Assembly: GCF_052076145.1 (NCBI RefSeq)
Contig: NZ_CP197246.1
Location: 3,658,001-3,722,000, forward strand
DNA from: Kitasatospora sp052076145
Lineage (GTDB): Bacteria; Actinomycetota; Actinomycetes; Streptomycetales; Streptomycetaceae
Reading direction: 5' to 3'
Length of the DNA: 64,000 nt
Shown here: positions 43,458 to 54,818 of the stretch, piece by piece
Layout: every line of letters begins with the position of its first letter
Position numbering within the stretch: position 1 is the first letter of the stretch
Translations under genes and position numbers: made by a program
Notes under the pieces: generated by a model
What the model was told of the DNA's origin: nothing
Database searches by the model: none
Seen by the model: the letters and a program-made list of their open reading frames with translations, nothing else

Positions 43458-44618
43458 TCAGAGCCGCTGGAGCCTGGTCACTGCCTCGGCGAGTACGTCG
43501 TCGCCCTTGCAGAAGGTGAAGCGGACGTGGCTGCGCCCGGCGTCGGCGTTGTCGTAGAAGACGACGTTGGGGATGGCGACGACGCCGCAGCGGGCGGGGA
43601 GGCTGCGGCAGAACTCCAGGCCGTCCTTCTCGCCCAGTGGGGTGATGTCGGTGGTGATGAAGTACGTGCCCTCCGGCTCGAAGACCTGGAAGCCGGCCGC
43701 CGTCAGCCCCTCCGAGAGCAGGTCGCGCTTGCGGCGCAGGTCGGCGCGGAAGCCGTCGAAGTACTCGTCCGGCAGGCGCAGGGCGTCGGCGACGGCGTAC
43801 TGGAAGGGGCCTGCGCTGACGAAGGTGAGGTACTGCTTCGCGGTGCGGACGGCGGCGACCAGCGGGGCGGCGGCGGTGACCCAGCCGACCTTCCAGCCGG
43901 TGAAGGAGAAGGTCTTGCCGGAGGAGGAGATCGAGACGGTGCGTTCGCGCATCCCGGGGAGGGCGGCGATCGGGTGGTGGCCGCCGCTGAAGACCAGGTG
44001 TTCGTAGACCTCGTCGGTGACGACCAGCAGGTCGTGCTCGCAGGCGAGTTCGGCGATGGCGCGCAGCTCGTCGGGGTGCAGGACGAGGCCGGTGGGGTTG
44101 TGCGGGGTGTTGATCAGCAGCAGCCGGGTGCGCGGGGTGATCAGCGTGCGCAGCTCGTCCAGATCGGGGCGGAAGCCGGGCGCGCGCAGGGTGAGCGGCA
44201 CCCGGGTCGCTCCGGCCATCGCGATGGTCGCGGCGTACGAGTCGTAGAACGGCTCGAAGGCGATCACCTCGTCGCCCGGCTCCAGCAGGGCGAGCATCGT
44301 GGCGGCGATCGCCTCGGTGGCGCCGGCGGTGACGAGCACCTCGCTGTCGGGGTCGAACTCCAGCCCGTACCACCGCTGTTGGTGCTCGGCGATGGCGCTG
44401 CGCAGCTCCGGGACGCCGGGGCCGGGCGGGTACTGGTTGCCCTTGCCCGCCAGGATCGCGTCGGCGGCGGCCTGGGCGATCTCGCGGGGCCCGTCGGTGT
44501 CGGGGAAGCCCTGCCCGAGGTTGATCGAGCCGGTGGCGTTCGCCAGGGCCGACATCTCCGCGAAGATCGTCGTCCCCAGCCCCGCCAGCCTGCGGTTCAG
44601 CAGTGGCCTCGCACTCAT
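43458..44618 (-). CDS. Pyridoxal-phosphate aminotransferase (class I/II)
   Basis: A 386-residue fold-type I aminotransferase. NPTG-type INTPHNPTGLVLH, the cofactor Asp/Tyr region VVTDEVYEHLVFSG, and the PLP-lysine region SSSGKTFSFTGWKVGW are all present, as is the C-terminal Arg in SHVRFTFCKG. INLGQGFPDTDGP and NQYPPGPG place it near the kynurenine/succinyldiaminopimelate (DapC-like) aminotransferases. AGGAG lies six bases before the ATG. Exact substrate is not decidable here. Confidence 0.9.
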   Translation of the reverse strand: MSARPLLNRRLAGLGTTIFAEMSALANATGSINLGQGFPDTDGPREIAQAAADAILAGKGNQYPPGPGVPELRSAIAEHQQRWYGLEFDPDSEVLVTAGATEAIAATMLALLEPGDEVIAFEPFYDSYAATIAMAGATRVPLTLRAPGFRPDLDELRTLITPRTRLLLINTPHNPTGLVLHPDELRAIAELACEHDLLVVTDEVYEHLVFSGGHHPIAALPGMRERTVSISSSGKTFSFTGWKVGWVTAAAPLVAAVRTAKQYLTFVSAGPFQYAVADALRLPDEYFDGFRADLRRKRDLLSEGLTAAGFQVFEPEGTYFITTDITPLGEKDGLEFCRSLPARCGVVAIPNVVFYDNADAGRSHVRFTFCKGDDVLAEAVTRLQRL

Positions 44619-44701
44619 CCCGGCTCCTCACGCTTCGTAGTCGGGCCCAATCATCCGCTGGCGCCGCGGCCTGGGCAAGCACTTCCCGGGGGTGCCCCAC
44701 G

Positions 44702-44739
44702 ACGAACGGCCCGCCCCCGGGTGGGGGCGGGCCGTTCGT
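44702..44739. terminator. Terminator hairpin of the YbjN gene
   Basis: A perfect 17-bp stem (44702-44718 with 44723-44739) and a GGGT loop, ten bases past the YbjN stop on the minus strand. It also insulates the downstream aminotransferase gene. Confidence 0.82.
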
Positions 44740-44749
44740 GTCGACGGGC

Positions 44750-45310
44750 TCAGACCTCGTCGGTGGGGTTCTCGTCGGACGGGCCCTGCTCGCCCTCGAT
44801 GTCCTTCTGGAGGCCGAGGCGCTCGACGATCCACTGCTCGAAGCCGACGGCGGCCTGGGTCCAGTTCGCCGTGGTGGTGACGAAGTAGTCCAGGTTGACG
44901 CCGGTGCCGACGATCATCTGGGACTCGCCGATCAGGCGGACGACGCCGTCCTCGTGGGTGTGGGTGTAGACCTTCGGCCAGAGGGTCTCGCGGTTCCACT
45001 CGTCGATCAGGTCGAGGATCTCGTGCTTGTCCTCGAGCGGGTACGCGCGGTCGTAGAACGCGCGGACGGCGAAGAGCTCCTTCTGCTCGCCGCGGAACAT
45101 GTAGTACACCCGGAAGCCGTCCCAGGGGGCGGTGAGGTCGCCCTCGTCGTCCACCAGGTGCTTCAGCTGCATCTGGTCCAGCAGCTGGCCGACGAGGGCC
45201 TGGTCCGGCACCACGACGGGCGGCGGGCCGGCCGGGGCGCCGCCGGGCTGGCCGCCGGGGCCGCCCTGCGGCACGCCGAAGGAGGGGATGGAGGACGGGT
45301 CGATGCTCAT
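44750..45310 (-). CDS. YbjN domain-containing protein
   Basis: A 186-residue soluble protein. After a Gly/Pro-rich N-terminus comes a YbjN-type alpha/beta domain (about 38-165) with VVPDQALVGQLLDQM, PWDGFRVYYMFRGEQKELFA and NLDYFVTTTANWTQA, then an acidic tail. The family resembles type III secretion chaperones in fold and is linked to stress or sensory regulation, but actinobacterial roles are unknown. AAGGA precedes the ATG. Confidence 0.85.
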   Translation of the reverse strand: MSIDPSSIPSFGVPQGGPGGQPGGAPAGPPPVVVPDQALVGQLLDQMQLKHLVDDEGDLTAPWDGFRVYYMFRGEQKELFAVRAFYDRAYPLEDKHEILDLIDEWNRETLWPKVYTHTHEDGVVRLIGESQMIVGTGVNLDYFVTTTANWTQAAVGFEQWIVERLGLQKDIEGEQGPSDENPTDEV

Positions 45311-45473
45311 GGGAGGTCCTTCTGATTCTCAGTGCACAAGGGTGGCTGGGATGTCAGGGGCCGCCCTTCCAGGTCTCCATCCTGCCTCATCTGCGGCCGG
45401 GGTCACAGAGGCTCCCTGGCGGCTGCCCGGAAGATCCGCAACCAGCTGCTTTCGGGAGCGCCCGTGCACCCGG

Positions 45474-48068
<2,595 letters not shown>

Positions 48069-48122
48069 GGGGGTACGTCCTCCTCAGGTGCTGCTGGATC
48101 TCGGGGGTGTATTGCTTCTGCC

Positions 48123-48128
48123 AGTATG
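48123..48128 (-). promoter_or_regulatory. Candidate -10 box of clpB
   Basis: CATACT on the minus strand, five bases downstream of the HAIR repeat, so that bound HspR would cover the -35 region. Confidence 0.45.
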
Positions 48129-48132
48129 CAGG

Positions 48133-48157
48133 AAGTTGAGCGTGTATGGCTCAACTT
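48133..48157. promoter_or_regulatory. HAIR operator (HspR binding site) of clpB
   Basis: AAGTTGAGC (48133-48141), seven bases, GCTCAACTT (48149-48157). This is a perfect dyad matching the HAIR consensus CTTGAGT-N7-ACTCAAG in its central TTGAG/CTCAA parts with the correct seven-base spacer. Confidence 0.88.
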
Positions 48158-48185
48158 TCGGAGTTGTTCATCTTGCGAGGTCAGG

Positions 48186-49211
48186 TCAGTCCCGGCGGGT
48201 GAGCTTGCGGGTCAGCCCGAGCAGCTCCCGGGCCGGGCCGGCCGGGCGGTGGCCGGAGGGCCAGACGGCGCGCAGCGGCCGGTGCAGGTCGATGCCGATC
48301 AGCGGGATCTCCACCAGCCGCCGGGTCGCCAGCTCCTCGACCACCGCGAGCTCGCTGAGGCAGACCGGCCCGGCGCCGGTCATCGCGGCGGCCTTCAGCG
48401 CGGTCGAGGAGGCCAGCTCGAGGCGCGGCGTCGCCGTCCCGCCGTACGGTTCGAGGGCCTGGTCGAGCACCTCCCGGGTGCCCGAGCCGGGCTCCCGCAG
48501 CACCAGCGGTGTCGCGGCCAGCTCGGCGCCGGTCAGCGGTGCCCGGCGCCGGGCCCACGGGTGGCCCGGCCCGACCACGACCACCAGCCGGTCGGCCGCC
48601 ACCACCGCTCCGGAGAGCCCAGGCGGCGTACCGGGCCCCTCGATGAACCCGAGGTCGGCGTCACCGGCCAGCACGTGGGAGGCGACGTCCGCCGAGTTCG
48701 CCGTCCGCAGCGTCACCGCCGTCTCCGGGCTCGCGTCGTGCAGCGCGAGCAGCCAGCCCGGCATCAGGTACTCGGCGACCGTCAGGCTGGCCACCACCCG
48801 CAGCCGGGCGTCCCGCCGCCCGCGCAGGGCGTCGATGCCCGCGTCCAGCGACTGCGCGGCCTCCACCACGCTGCGGGCCCACTCCACCACCAGCCGCCCG
48901 GCGTCGGTCGGCCGCGAGCCGCGCGGCGAGCGCTCCAGCAGGGCGACCCCGATCTGCCGCTCCATCCCCTTGATCCGCGCGCTGGCCGCCGGTTGGCTCA
49001 CCCCGAGCTCCGCCGCCGCCCGCCCGACGCTGCCGAGCCGGGCCACCGCGAGCAGCAGCTCCAGCGCGCCCAGCTCGGGCACCCGGGCGGAGAGCGTCCC
49101 GCCGTGGGCCCCCGTCAGGCGTCGCTGAGACCCCTTGAAGGGCTGTTCGTCGGGGCGTTCGTGCTGGTGGGGCCGGTCATCGGGTCGGCTTGTGGGTGCG
49201 GGTGGAGCCAT
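48186..49211 (-). CDS. LysR-family transcriptional regulator
   Basis: About 341 residues. LysR helix-turn-helix near residues 50-105 (LELLLAVARLGSVGRAAAEL, GVSQPAASARIKGMERQIGV) and a periplasmic-binding-like effector domain (about 130-330). Related to the CysL/CbbR-type branch. The chosen ATG gives a 45-residue low-complexity N-terminus, but TAGCCT lies six bases before it, supporting a leaderless start; a shorter protein from GTG near 49085 is possible. It is divergent from the TDT transporter gene and probably controls it. Confidence 0.85.
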   Translation of the reverse strand: MAPPAPTSRPDDRPHQHERPDEQPFKGSQRRLTGAHGGTLSARVPELGALELLLAVARLGSVGRAAAELGVSQPAASARIKGMERQIGVALLERSPRGSRPTDAGRLVVEWARSVVEAAQSLDAGIDALRGRRDARLRVVASLTVAEYLMPGWLLALHDASPETAVTLRTANSADVASHVLAGDADLGFIEGPGTPPGLSGAVVAADRLVVVVGPGHPWARRRAPLTGAELAATPLVLREPGSGTREVLDQALEPYGGTATPRLELASSTALKAAAMTGAGPVCLSELAVVEELATRRLVEIPLIGIDLHRPLRAVWPSGHRPAGPARELLGLTRKLTRRD

Positions 49212-49220
49212 AGGGCCAGG

Positions 49221-49234
49221 CTATGTGCTCATAG
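49221..49234. promoter_or_regulatory. Perfect dyad CTATG-N4-CATAG between lysR-type and TDT genes
   Basis: A symmetric site in the 70-base divergent intergenic region, overlapping the putative -10 of the regulator (AGGCTA at 49218-49223 on the plus strand). It is close to the LysR T-N11-A pattern, though with 10 rather than 11 intervening bases. Likely autoregulatory operator. Confidence 0.5.
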
Positions 49235-49281
49235 GTCCGGCCGCGCTACCGGAGCCGCCCGCGCGGGGGCACGGTGGATAC

Positions 49282-50376
49282 ATGGCCACCCTCACCGCAC
49301 TCCGCGACACCACCGGCTTCCGACTCGACCTCAGCCAGCTCGGCCCGAACTGGTACGCCGCCGTCATGGGCACCGCGATCACCGCCAACGGTGCCGCCGC
49401 CCTGCCGGTGCACTTCCCGGGGCTGGTCGGCTTCAGTCAGGCGGTGTGGGCGCTCTCGCTCGGCCTCCTCGCGGTGCTCGTCACCGGCCGCGTGCTGCAC
49501 TTCCGCCGCCACCCCGACGCGGCCCGCGCCCAGCTGCTCGACAACCCCGCCTCCGCCGTCTTCTACGGCTGCCCCCCGATGGCCCTGCTCGCCGTCGGCT
49601 ACGGCACCCTCGTCGTCGGCGCCCCGCTGATCGGCACCGCCCCCGCCGTCGCCATCGACGTGCTGCTCTGGACGGTCGGTACGGTCTACGCCCTCGCGGT
49701 GGCCCTGGGCATCCCGTACCTGATGATCACCCGGCACCGGGTCTCCGCCCTGGAGGCCAACCCGACCTGGCTGCTGCCCGTCGTCGCCCCCATGGTCGCC
49801 GCCGCGCTCGGCCCCGCCCTGGTGCCGCACCTCCCCGAGGGCGGCGCGCAGACCGCGATGCTCTACGGCTGTTACGGCCTGTTCGGCGCCGGGCTGATCG
49901 GCACGATGGTCCTGCTGCCCGTAGTGGTCACCGGCCTCGTCCACAGCAAGCTGCCCAGCCTCGTCCTGACCCCCTCGCTCTTCCTGGTGCTCGGCCCGCT
50001 CGGCCAGTCCACCACCGCCGCCAACCAGCTCGCCGACGCCGCCAGGACGGCCGCCCCCCGGTTCGCCCCCGCCGCACTCGCCTTCGCGGTGCTCTTCGGG
50101 CTCATGGTGATGGGCTTCGCACTGCTCTGGCTCGGCCTCGCGACCGCCGCCAACGTGAAGGCCTGGCGGGCCGAGATGCCCTTCGCGATGACCTGGTGGG
50201 CCTTCACCTTCCCCCTCGGCACCATGGTCACCGGCGCCGCCGGACTCGCCCGCCACACCGGCTTCGGCGCACTCACCGGGCTGGCGGCCGGCCTGTTCGT
50301 CATGCTGGTCGTCGCCTGGTGCACCGCCGCCGTCCGGACGGTCTCGGCCATCGCCGGCGGACGCCTGCTGCGGTGA
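49282..50376 (+). CDS. TDT-family transporter (C4-dicarboxylate/sulfite exporter type)
   Basis: A 364-residue protein with ten hydrophobic segments, beginning LGPNWYAAVMGTAITANGAA, which matches the GPxWF/YxxVMGT signature of the tellurite-resistance/dicarboxylate transporter (TDT) family. Family substrates include malate, sulfite and anions; none can be chosen here. GGTGGAT precedes the ATG. The divergent LysR gene is the probable regulator, responding to the transported compound. Confidence 0.88.
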   Translation: MATLTALRDTTGFRLDLSQLGPNWYAAVMGTAITANGAAALPVHFPGLVGFSQAVWALSLGLLAVLVTGRVLHFRRHPDAARAQLLDNPASAVFYGCPPMALLAVGYGTLVVGAPLIGTAPAVAIDVLLWTVGTVYALAVALGIPYLMITRHRVSALEANPTWLLPVVAPMVAAALGPALVPHLPEGGAQTAMLYGCYGLFGAGLIGTMVLLPVVVTGLVHSKLPSLVLTPSLFLVLGPLGQSTTAANQLADAARTAAPRFAPAALAFAVLFGLMVMGFALLWLGLATAANVKAWRAEMPFAMTWWAFTFPLGTMVTGAAGLARHTGFGALTGLAAGLFVMLVVAWCTAAVRTVSAIAGGRLLR

Positions 50377-50951
50377 CGCACTCCCTGCCGAGGTGACGCG
50401 CCCCTGCCCCCGACGGCCTCTCCCGACTGCCCGTCCGGTCGGCGGAACCTGACCCTTCGGTCGGTAATACCGCTGCTCAGAGACCTGACGGGGCAGCGGG
50501 AGGGCCGCCGGGCTGCAGGTTCGTGCAAGTGCGGGAACCTGCAGTCGGGCGCCCCTTGTTCCACACGCCTCCCACTGTGAGGGTGGAGTCACGCCGCGTC
50601 GCCCAGGTCACCGCAACCTGGCGATGGGGGCTTGCTCTTCGGGTGCGCACGGGTACGTCGGTACCCGGCACCACGGGGGAAAGAGCGCCGGACGGGACGC
50701 CATGTGTGGTGATGGCTCCCGGCCCCGGAGCCGGTGATGCGTTGCTGCTCCGCCTCACCGGAAGCGCCCACGCGAAGGCGTAGCACCGACGATTCCCCGG
50801 AGCCCCGCAGCGCGCTCGCGCTCGGCCTCCGGGGGATACGTCGATGCTGGGGTTTCTCCCGGCCGCACGTGTTGAGATCATGCGTATTGAGATCACGTTC
50901 GGGCACCGAGGAGAGAGTCCGATCGGGAGTGTCCGACAGGGAGTGTTCGAA
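50377..50951. other. Intergenic region with hairpin, before the regulator cluster
   Basis: About 575 bases. A 10-bp inverted repeat (50513-50522 with 50535-50544, CTGCAGGTTC/GAACCTGCAG) may end the TDT transcript. A direct repeat TTGAGATCA occurs twice near 50873 and 50888 shortly before the first regulator gene. An open frame at 50523-50783 has no ribosome site or homologue I recognise and is not called. Confidence 0.5.
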
Positions 50952-51929
50952 GTGACCGCGGAACCGACCGCCGAACCGGACGCGGGCCTGCCCGACGAAC
51001 CGGCCCGGCAGCTCTACCTCGCGATCCTCGCCGAAGGGGGCCGAGTGCCGCGCGCAGCGGTCGCCGAGGCGGACCGGGCGGCGCTGGGGCGACTGATCGA
51101 GATCGGCCTGGTGGTGCCCAACCTCCTGGACGGGGTCTACACCGCGGTCAGCCCCCGGGCGGTCGGCGCGAAGATCGGCGCCGAGATGCGCTCCGAGGCG
51201 GCCCACCTGCTGCTCCGCGCGGACCGCCTGCCAGGGCTGCTCGACGGCCTGACCCAGGCCTACGAAGCCGTCCCGTGCCCGGCGGACCAACCGGGCGAGG
51301 CCAGCCACGTCGTCGGCCTCGACGCCATCCGCCACCGGATCACCCAACTGGTCTCCGAGTGCCGGAAGGAACTGCTCACCACCCAGCCCGGCAGCAGGCC
51401 GGCCGCCGGGCTGGAGCTGGCTCTGCCGCAGGACCTGCTGCTGCTCAAGCGCGGCGGCACGCTGCGCACCCTCTACCAGCCCCTGACCCTCGGTGAACCC
51501 GCCACCGTGGCGTACGCCACGGCCGTCACCGCGCAGGGCGCCGCGGTGCGCATCCTCGACGAGCCGTTCCAACGAATGATCATCATCGACCGCACCGTCG
51601 CCGTCGTCCCCGCCGCCGACGACAACACCCGCGCCGTCTTCATTGAGGACCCGGCGGCTGTCGCCTTCCTGGTCACCGTCTTCGAACGGGACTGGCACCG
51701 CGCAGAGGTCGCTCAGTGGCAGAGCATCGACTCCCGACGTCACCTGTACTCCACCAGCCGCCGCATCGGCTGCCTGCTGTCGTCCGGGCTGACGCAGCGT
51801 GCGGTGGCGACCCGGCTGGGCCTGAGCGAACGGACGGTCGCCGGGCACATCTCCCGGCTGCGCGAGCGGTACGGGGCGCAGACGCTCTTCCAGCTGGGGT
51901 GGCTGATGCGGGGTGCCCGCGATGAGTGA
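50952..51929 (+). CDS. LuxR-type HTH regulator, tandem paralogue A
   Basis: A 325-residue regulator with three parts: an N-terminal winged-helix-like segment (about 12-75, RQLYLAILAEGGRVPRAAVA, LIEIGLVVPN), a middle sensor domain of a type seen with TrmB/PLD-like folds (RMIIIDRTVAVVPAADDNTR), and a C-terminal GerE/LuxR HTH with TQRAVATRLGLSERTVAGH. GTG 50952 is chosen because it gives the same spacing to LPDE as paralogue C; earlier ATGs exist. Its end overlaps paralogue B by eight bases. No response-regulator receiver domain is present, so control must be by ligand or protein partner. Confidence 0.78.
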   Translation: MTAEPTAEPDAGLPDEPARQLYLAILAEGGRVPRAAVAEADRAALGRLIEIGLVVPNLLDGVYTAVSPRAVGAKIGAEMRSEAAHLLLRADRLPGLLDGLTQAYEAVPCPADQPGEASHVVGLDAIRHRITQLVSECRKELLTTQPGSRPAAGLELALPQDLLLLKRGGTLRTLYQPLTLGEPATVAYATAVTAQGAAVRILDEPFQRMIIIDRTVAVVPAADDNTRAVFIEDPAAVAFLVTVFERDWHRAEVAQWQSIDSRRHLYSTSRRIGCLLSSGLTQRAVATRLGLSERTVAGHISRLRERYGAQTLFQLGWLMRGARDE

Positions 51930-52890
51930 CGCCTTCGGCGGGTCGCTGCCGAGCGCGGCGGAGCAGGCGCTCTACCTCGCGGTGCTCGAACAGGGTGGGC
52001 GGGTGATGTTCCGGGACGTGGCCGAAACGGATGCCAAGGCGGTGCTGCGGTTGGTCGAGATCGGGCTGCTCGTCCATCACACGGAGGACTCCTCGCTCAC
52101 AGCGGTGAACCCGCGTTCGGTGGGGGAGCGGCTCAGCGCGGAACTGCGGTCCACCGGCGTGCGGATGCTGGTGGAGGCGGAGGAGGTGCCGACACTGCTG
52201 GATGAACTGACGCAGCAGTACGAAGCGACTCCGCACCGGCTCGACCGGATCAGCAAAGTCCAGCACGTCGACAACTTCCCGGAGATCCGGCACCGGATTC
52301 TCCAGATCGAGGCCGATCTCAGGGTGGAGGCCTTGGCGGCGCAGCCCGGGGGAGCAAGGCCGGCGGGGCACCTGACACAGTCGATGGACCGGATTCGACG
52401 TTTCCTGGAGCAGGGAGGCACCAGCCGCACGATCTACGAGCCCGGAGCGAAGACGGACGCCGCGACCGCCCAGTACGCGGCAGTGGCCGGTGAATGGGGT
52501 GAGCAGGTACGAGTCCTGGGCGAGCCGTTCACCCGCCTGCTGGTCTTCGACCGGCGGGTGGCGGTGATCCCGGCCTCGGCGGACAACAGCAGTGCGGCGT
52601 TCGTGGAAGACCCGGCGGTGGTGAGTTTCCTGGTGGGGGTGTTCGAGCGTGATTGGGAGCGGGCCGAGCGCGTCCAGTGGGGGGCCGTCCGGCCGGAGGG
52701 GTCGGAAGGGGAAGGCCCTCCGGTGCACGAGCAGATCGGGCGGCTGCTGGCGCAGGGGCTGACGCAGCGGACGATCGCGAGTCGGCTGGGGTTGAGCGAG
52801 CGGACGGTGGCGGGGCACATCTCGCGGCTGCGCGAGCTGCACGACGCCGAGACGTTGTTCCAACTGGGGTGGTTGATGCGTGGTGAGTGA
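51922..52890 (+). CDS. LuxR-type HTH regulator, tandem paralogue B
   Basis: A 322-residue paralogue with the same three-part layout. N-terminal QALYLAVLEQGGRVMFRDVA and LRLVEIGLLVHH, sensor-domain motif RLLVFDRRVAVIPASADNSS, and HTH TQRTIASRLGLSERTVAGH followed by ISRLRELHDAETLFQLGW. The DNA of the HTH end is nearly identical to paralogue C, indicating recent duplication or gene conversion. ATG 51922 overlaps gene A; GTG 51913 is an alternative. Translationally coupled to both neighbours. Confidence 0.8.
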   Translation: MSDAFGGSLPSAAEQALYLAVLEQGGRVMFRDVAETDAKAVLRLVEIGLLVHHTEDSSLTAVNPRSVGERLSAELRSTGVRMLVEAEEVPTLLDELTQQYEATPHRLDRISKVQHVDNFPEIRHRILQIEADLRVEALAAQPGGARPAGHLTQSMDRIRRFLEQGGTSRTIYEPGAKTDAATAQYAAVAGEWGEQVRVLGEPFTRLLVFDRRVAVIPASADNSSAAFVEDPAVVSFLVGVFERDWERAERVQWGAVRPEGSEGEGPPVHEQIGRLLAQGLTQRTIASRLGLSERTVAGHISRLRELHDAETLFQLGWLMRGE

Positions 52891-53875
52891 GACCGGTGGG
52901 GCGACGGCCGGGCTGCCGGACGAGGTGGAGCGGGCGCTGTACTTCGACCTCCTGGCGCAGGGCGGGCGGGTGATGTTCCGCGACGTGGCCCCGGCCGATG
53001 CCGGGGCGGTGCTGCGGCTGCTGGAGCTCGGGTTGCTGGTGCACAACAACCTGCCGGATTCGTCACTCACCGCCGTGAATCCGCGGTCGGTGGGTGAGCG
53101 GCTGAGCGCCGAGCTGCGGTCGGAGGGGACGCGGCTGCTGACGCGGGCCGAGGAGATGCCCACGCTGCTGGGAGACCTGACCCGGGCCTACGACGGGGCC
53201 CCGCGCCGGGTCGACCGCCTGGGTGAGGTGCAGTACGTCGACAACCGGGAGGAGATCCGGCACCGGATCATCCAGATCGAGGCGGACTACCGCGAGGAGG
53301 CGTTGGCCGCTCAGCCGGGCCCGCGCCCGGCCCAGCACCTGGACGCGGCGGTGGACCGGACCCGGCTCGCGCTGGAGCGCGGCTGTGCGATGCACATCCT
53401 GTACGAGCTGGAGACCAAGTCCGACGCGACCGCCGTCGCGTACGCGGCGACGGTGACCGGGTGGGGTGCGCGGTTCCGGGTGCTGCGGGAGCCGTTCACC
53501 CGGATGATGATCTTCGACCGTCGGGTCGCGGTGATCCCGGCGTCCGCCGACCACGGAAGTGCGGCGTTCGTCGAGGACCCGGCAGTGGTCAACTTCCTGG
53601 TCGACGTCTTCCAGCGGGACTGGGAGCGGGCCGAGCGGGTCCACTGGGGGAGCGACGACGGGTCACCCGTCCATGAGCAGGTCGGGCGCCTGCTGACACA
53701 GGGGCTGACGCAGCGGACGATCGCGAGCCGGCTGGGCCTGAGCGAGCGGACGGTGGCGGGGCACATCTCGCGGCTGCGCGAGCTGCACGACGCCGAGACG
53801 CTGTTCCAGCTCGGATGGCAGATGCGGGGAGCCGGTGCCTTCGGTCAGCCGGTCGCGACCTCGGGGGACCAGTAG
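52880..53875 (+). CDS. LuxR-type HTH regulator, tandem paralogue C
   Basis: A 331-residue third copy: RALYFDLLAQGGRVMFRDVA, LRLLELGLLVHNN, RMMIFDRRVAVIPASADHGS and the same LuxR HTH as B. The start overlaps gene B by 11 bases (GTG 52880; GTG 52883 equally possible). The last 31 bases overlap the convergent deoxyribosyltransferase-like gene. Three coupled copies could form heterodimers or bind distinct ligands. Confidence 0.8.
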   Translation: MVSETGGATAGLPDEVERALYFDLLAQGGRVMFRDVAPADAGAVLRLLELGLLVHNNLPDSSLTAVNPRSVGERLSAELRSEGTRLLTRAEEMPTLLGDLTRAYDGAPRRVDRLGEVQYVDNREEIRHRIIQIEADYREEALAAQPGPRPAQHLDAAVDRTRLALERGCAMHILYELETKSDATAVAYAATVTGWGARFRVLREPFTRMMIFDRRVAVIPASADHGSAAFVEDPAVVNFLVDVFQRDWERAERVHWGSDDGSPVHEQVGRLLTQGLTQRTIASRLGLSERTVAGHISRLRELHDAETLFQLGWQMRGAGAFGQPVATSGDQ

Positions 53876-54465
53876 CCGTACGAGGCGGGCGGCTGCTGAC
53901 GCGGGATCGGGAACTGCTCGCCGGGCGCCGTCCAGAAACCCTCGCGGAGGGAGAGCGCCATGCCGGCCCAGTCCAGAGCGGTCTCGACGGTGTGGTGCAG
54001 CGCCTCCGGCGACCAGGTGTCGTCGAAGACCAGCGGCAGCACGGGGGCGACCTGCTCGATGGTGGCTATCAGCGGGTTGTGCGTGATCGCCTCGTCGACG
54101 AGCAGGACGACGGGCTTGCGCAGCGCCGAGGCCCAGCCGAGCTCCAGGCTGACACCGGCCGAGAGCGGGGCACCGACGTACGCGAAGACCAGGTCGGCGC
54201 TCTGCAGCGCACGGAAGTCGGACGGCACCCGGGGCTCCGGTGCCCGTCCGGCCACGGACCAGGCGTCGCTGTGGTGAGCGCTGTAGACGGCGGCGCCACT
54301 GCGGAGCAGCGTCGAGCGCAGGGTGGTCAGCCGAGTCCGGCTGGCCAGCGTGACCACGCTGTCGGCCGGGCCGGTCAGCCGCATGAGCGGTGCGGCCAGG
54401 AACACCCGAGCGCGCCGACCCTCGGGGGTCTGGACGGCGCGATCGCGCAGGTAGGGCTCACTCAT
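53845..54465 (-). CDS. Nucleoside 2-deoxyribosyltransferase-like protein
   Basis: A 206-residue protein with the pattern of the nucleoside deoxyribosyltransferase fold: VFLAAPLMRL at the start, SDFRALQSADLVFAYVGAPL, and GVSLELGWASALRKPVVLLV, where the Glu in SLELGWA corresponds to the conserved Glu of the family. This fold also appears in TIR/SLOG-type nucleotide-processing proteins, so signalling is possible. CGGAG lies six bases before the ATG. It overlaps regulator C tail to tail by 31 bases and lies divergent from the small peptide gene. Likely part of the regulator locus. Confidence 0.6.
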   Translation of the reverse strand: MSEPYLRDRAVQTPEGRRARVFLAAPLMRLTGPADSVVTLASRTRLTTLRSTLLRSGAAVYSAHHSDAWSVAGRAPEPRVPSDFRALQSADLVFAYVGAPLSAGVSLELGWASALRKPVVLLVDEAITHNPLIATIEQVAPVLPLVFDDTWSPEALHHTVETALDWAGMALSLREGFWTAPGEQFPIPRQQPPASYGYWSPEVATG

Positions 54466-54818
54466 GTCGACTCCGGGGGATGCGGCCTACCAGGCGAATC
54501 GCAGTGCCGGTCGGCGTTATGGATGGCGGCTGCTCAAACTGACTGGCCGATGATTCGAGTGGATGTTGAATGCGTAATTGAAGGTACATCGGCAAGTTTG
54601 CAGGGCCTGCTGAGACCATCGAGAGCGAACTGATCGTCCATCGCTGGCAGCTGTCGCGTCCAGGCTCGTCGGGTGTCATCTGGATGCCTGGCAGCGAGAT
54701 GACGCACCGCTGGGGACCGGGGTAGTTGGCACGGTCGCACGCCATGGGGCAACATGTGGACGATTGTTCTTCTGTTGGGGATTAGTCCGACGAGGTATCC
54801 GAAGGAAGGGGTGGGCAT
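54466..54818. promoter_or_regulatory. Divergent control region upstream of the small peptide gene
   Basis: About 350 bases, noticeably AT-richer than the genome (for example 54560-54600 and 54755-54790). It carries related sequences CTGGCAGCTGTC and CTGGCAGCGAGA near 54645 and 54690. It is the natural place for operators of the surrounding LuxR-type regulators. No gene is supported inside it. Confidence 0.45.

Noticed and set aside
50523..50783. Possible 86-residue gene before the regulator cluster
   Set aside because: No ribosome site, no recognisable family, weak codon bias; it begins inside an inverted repeat.
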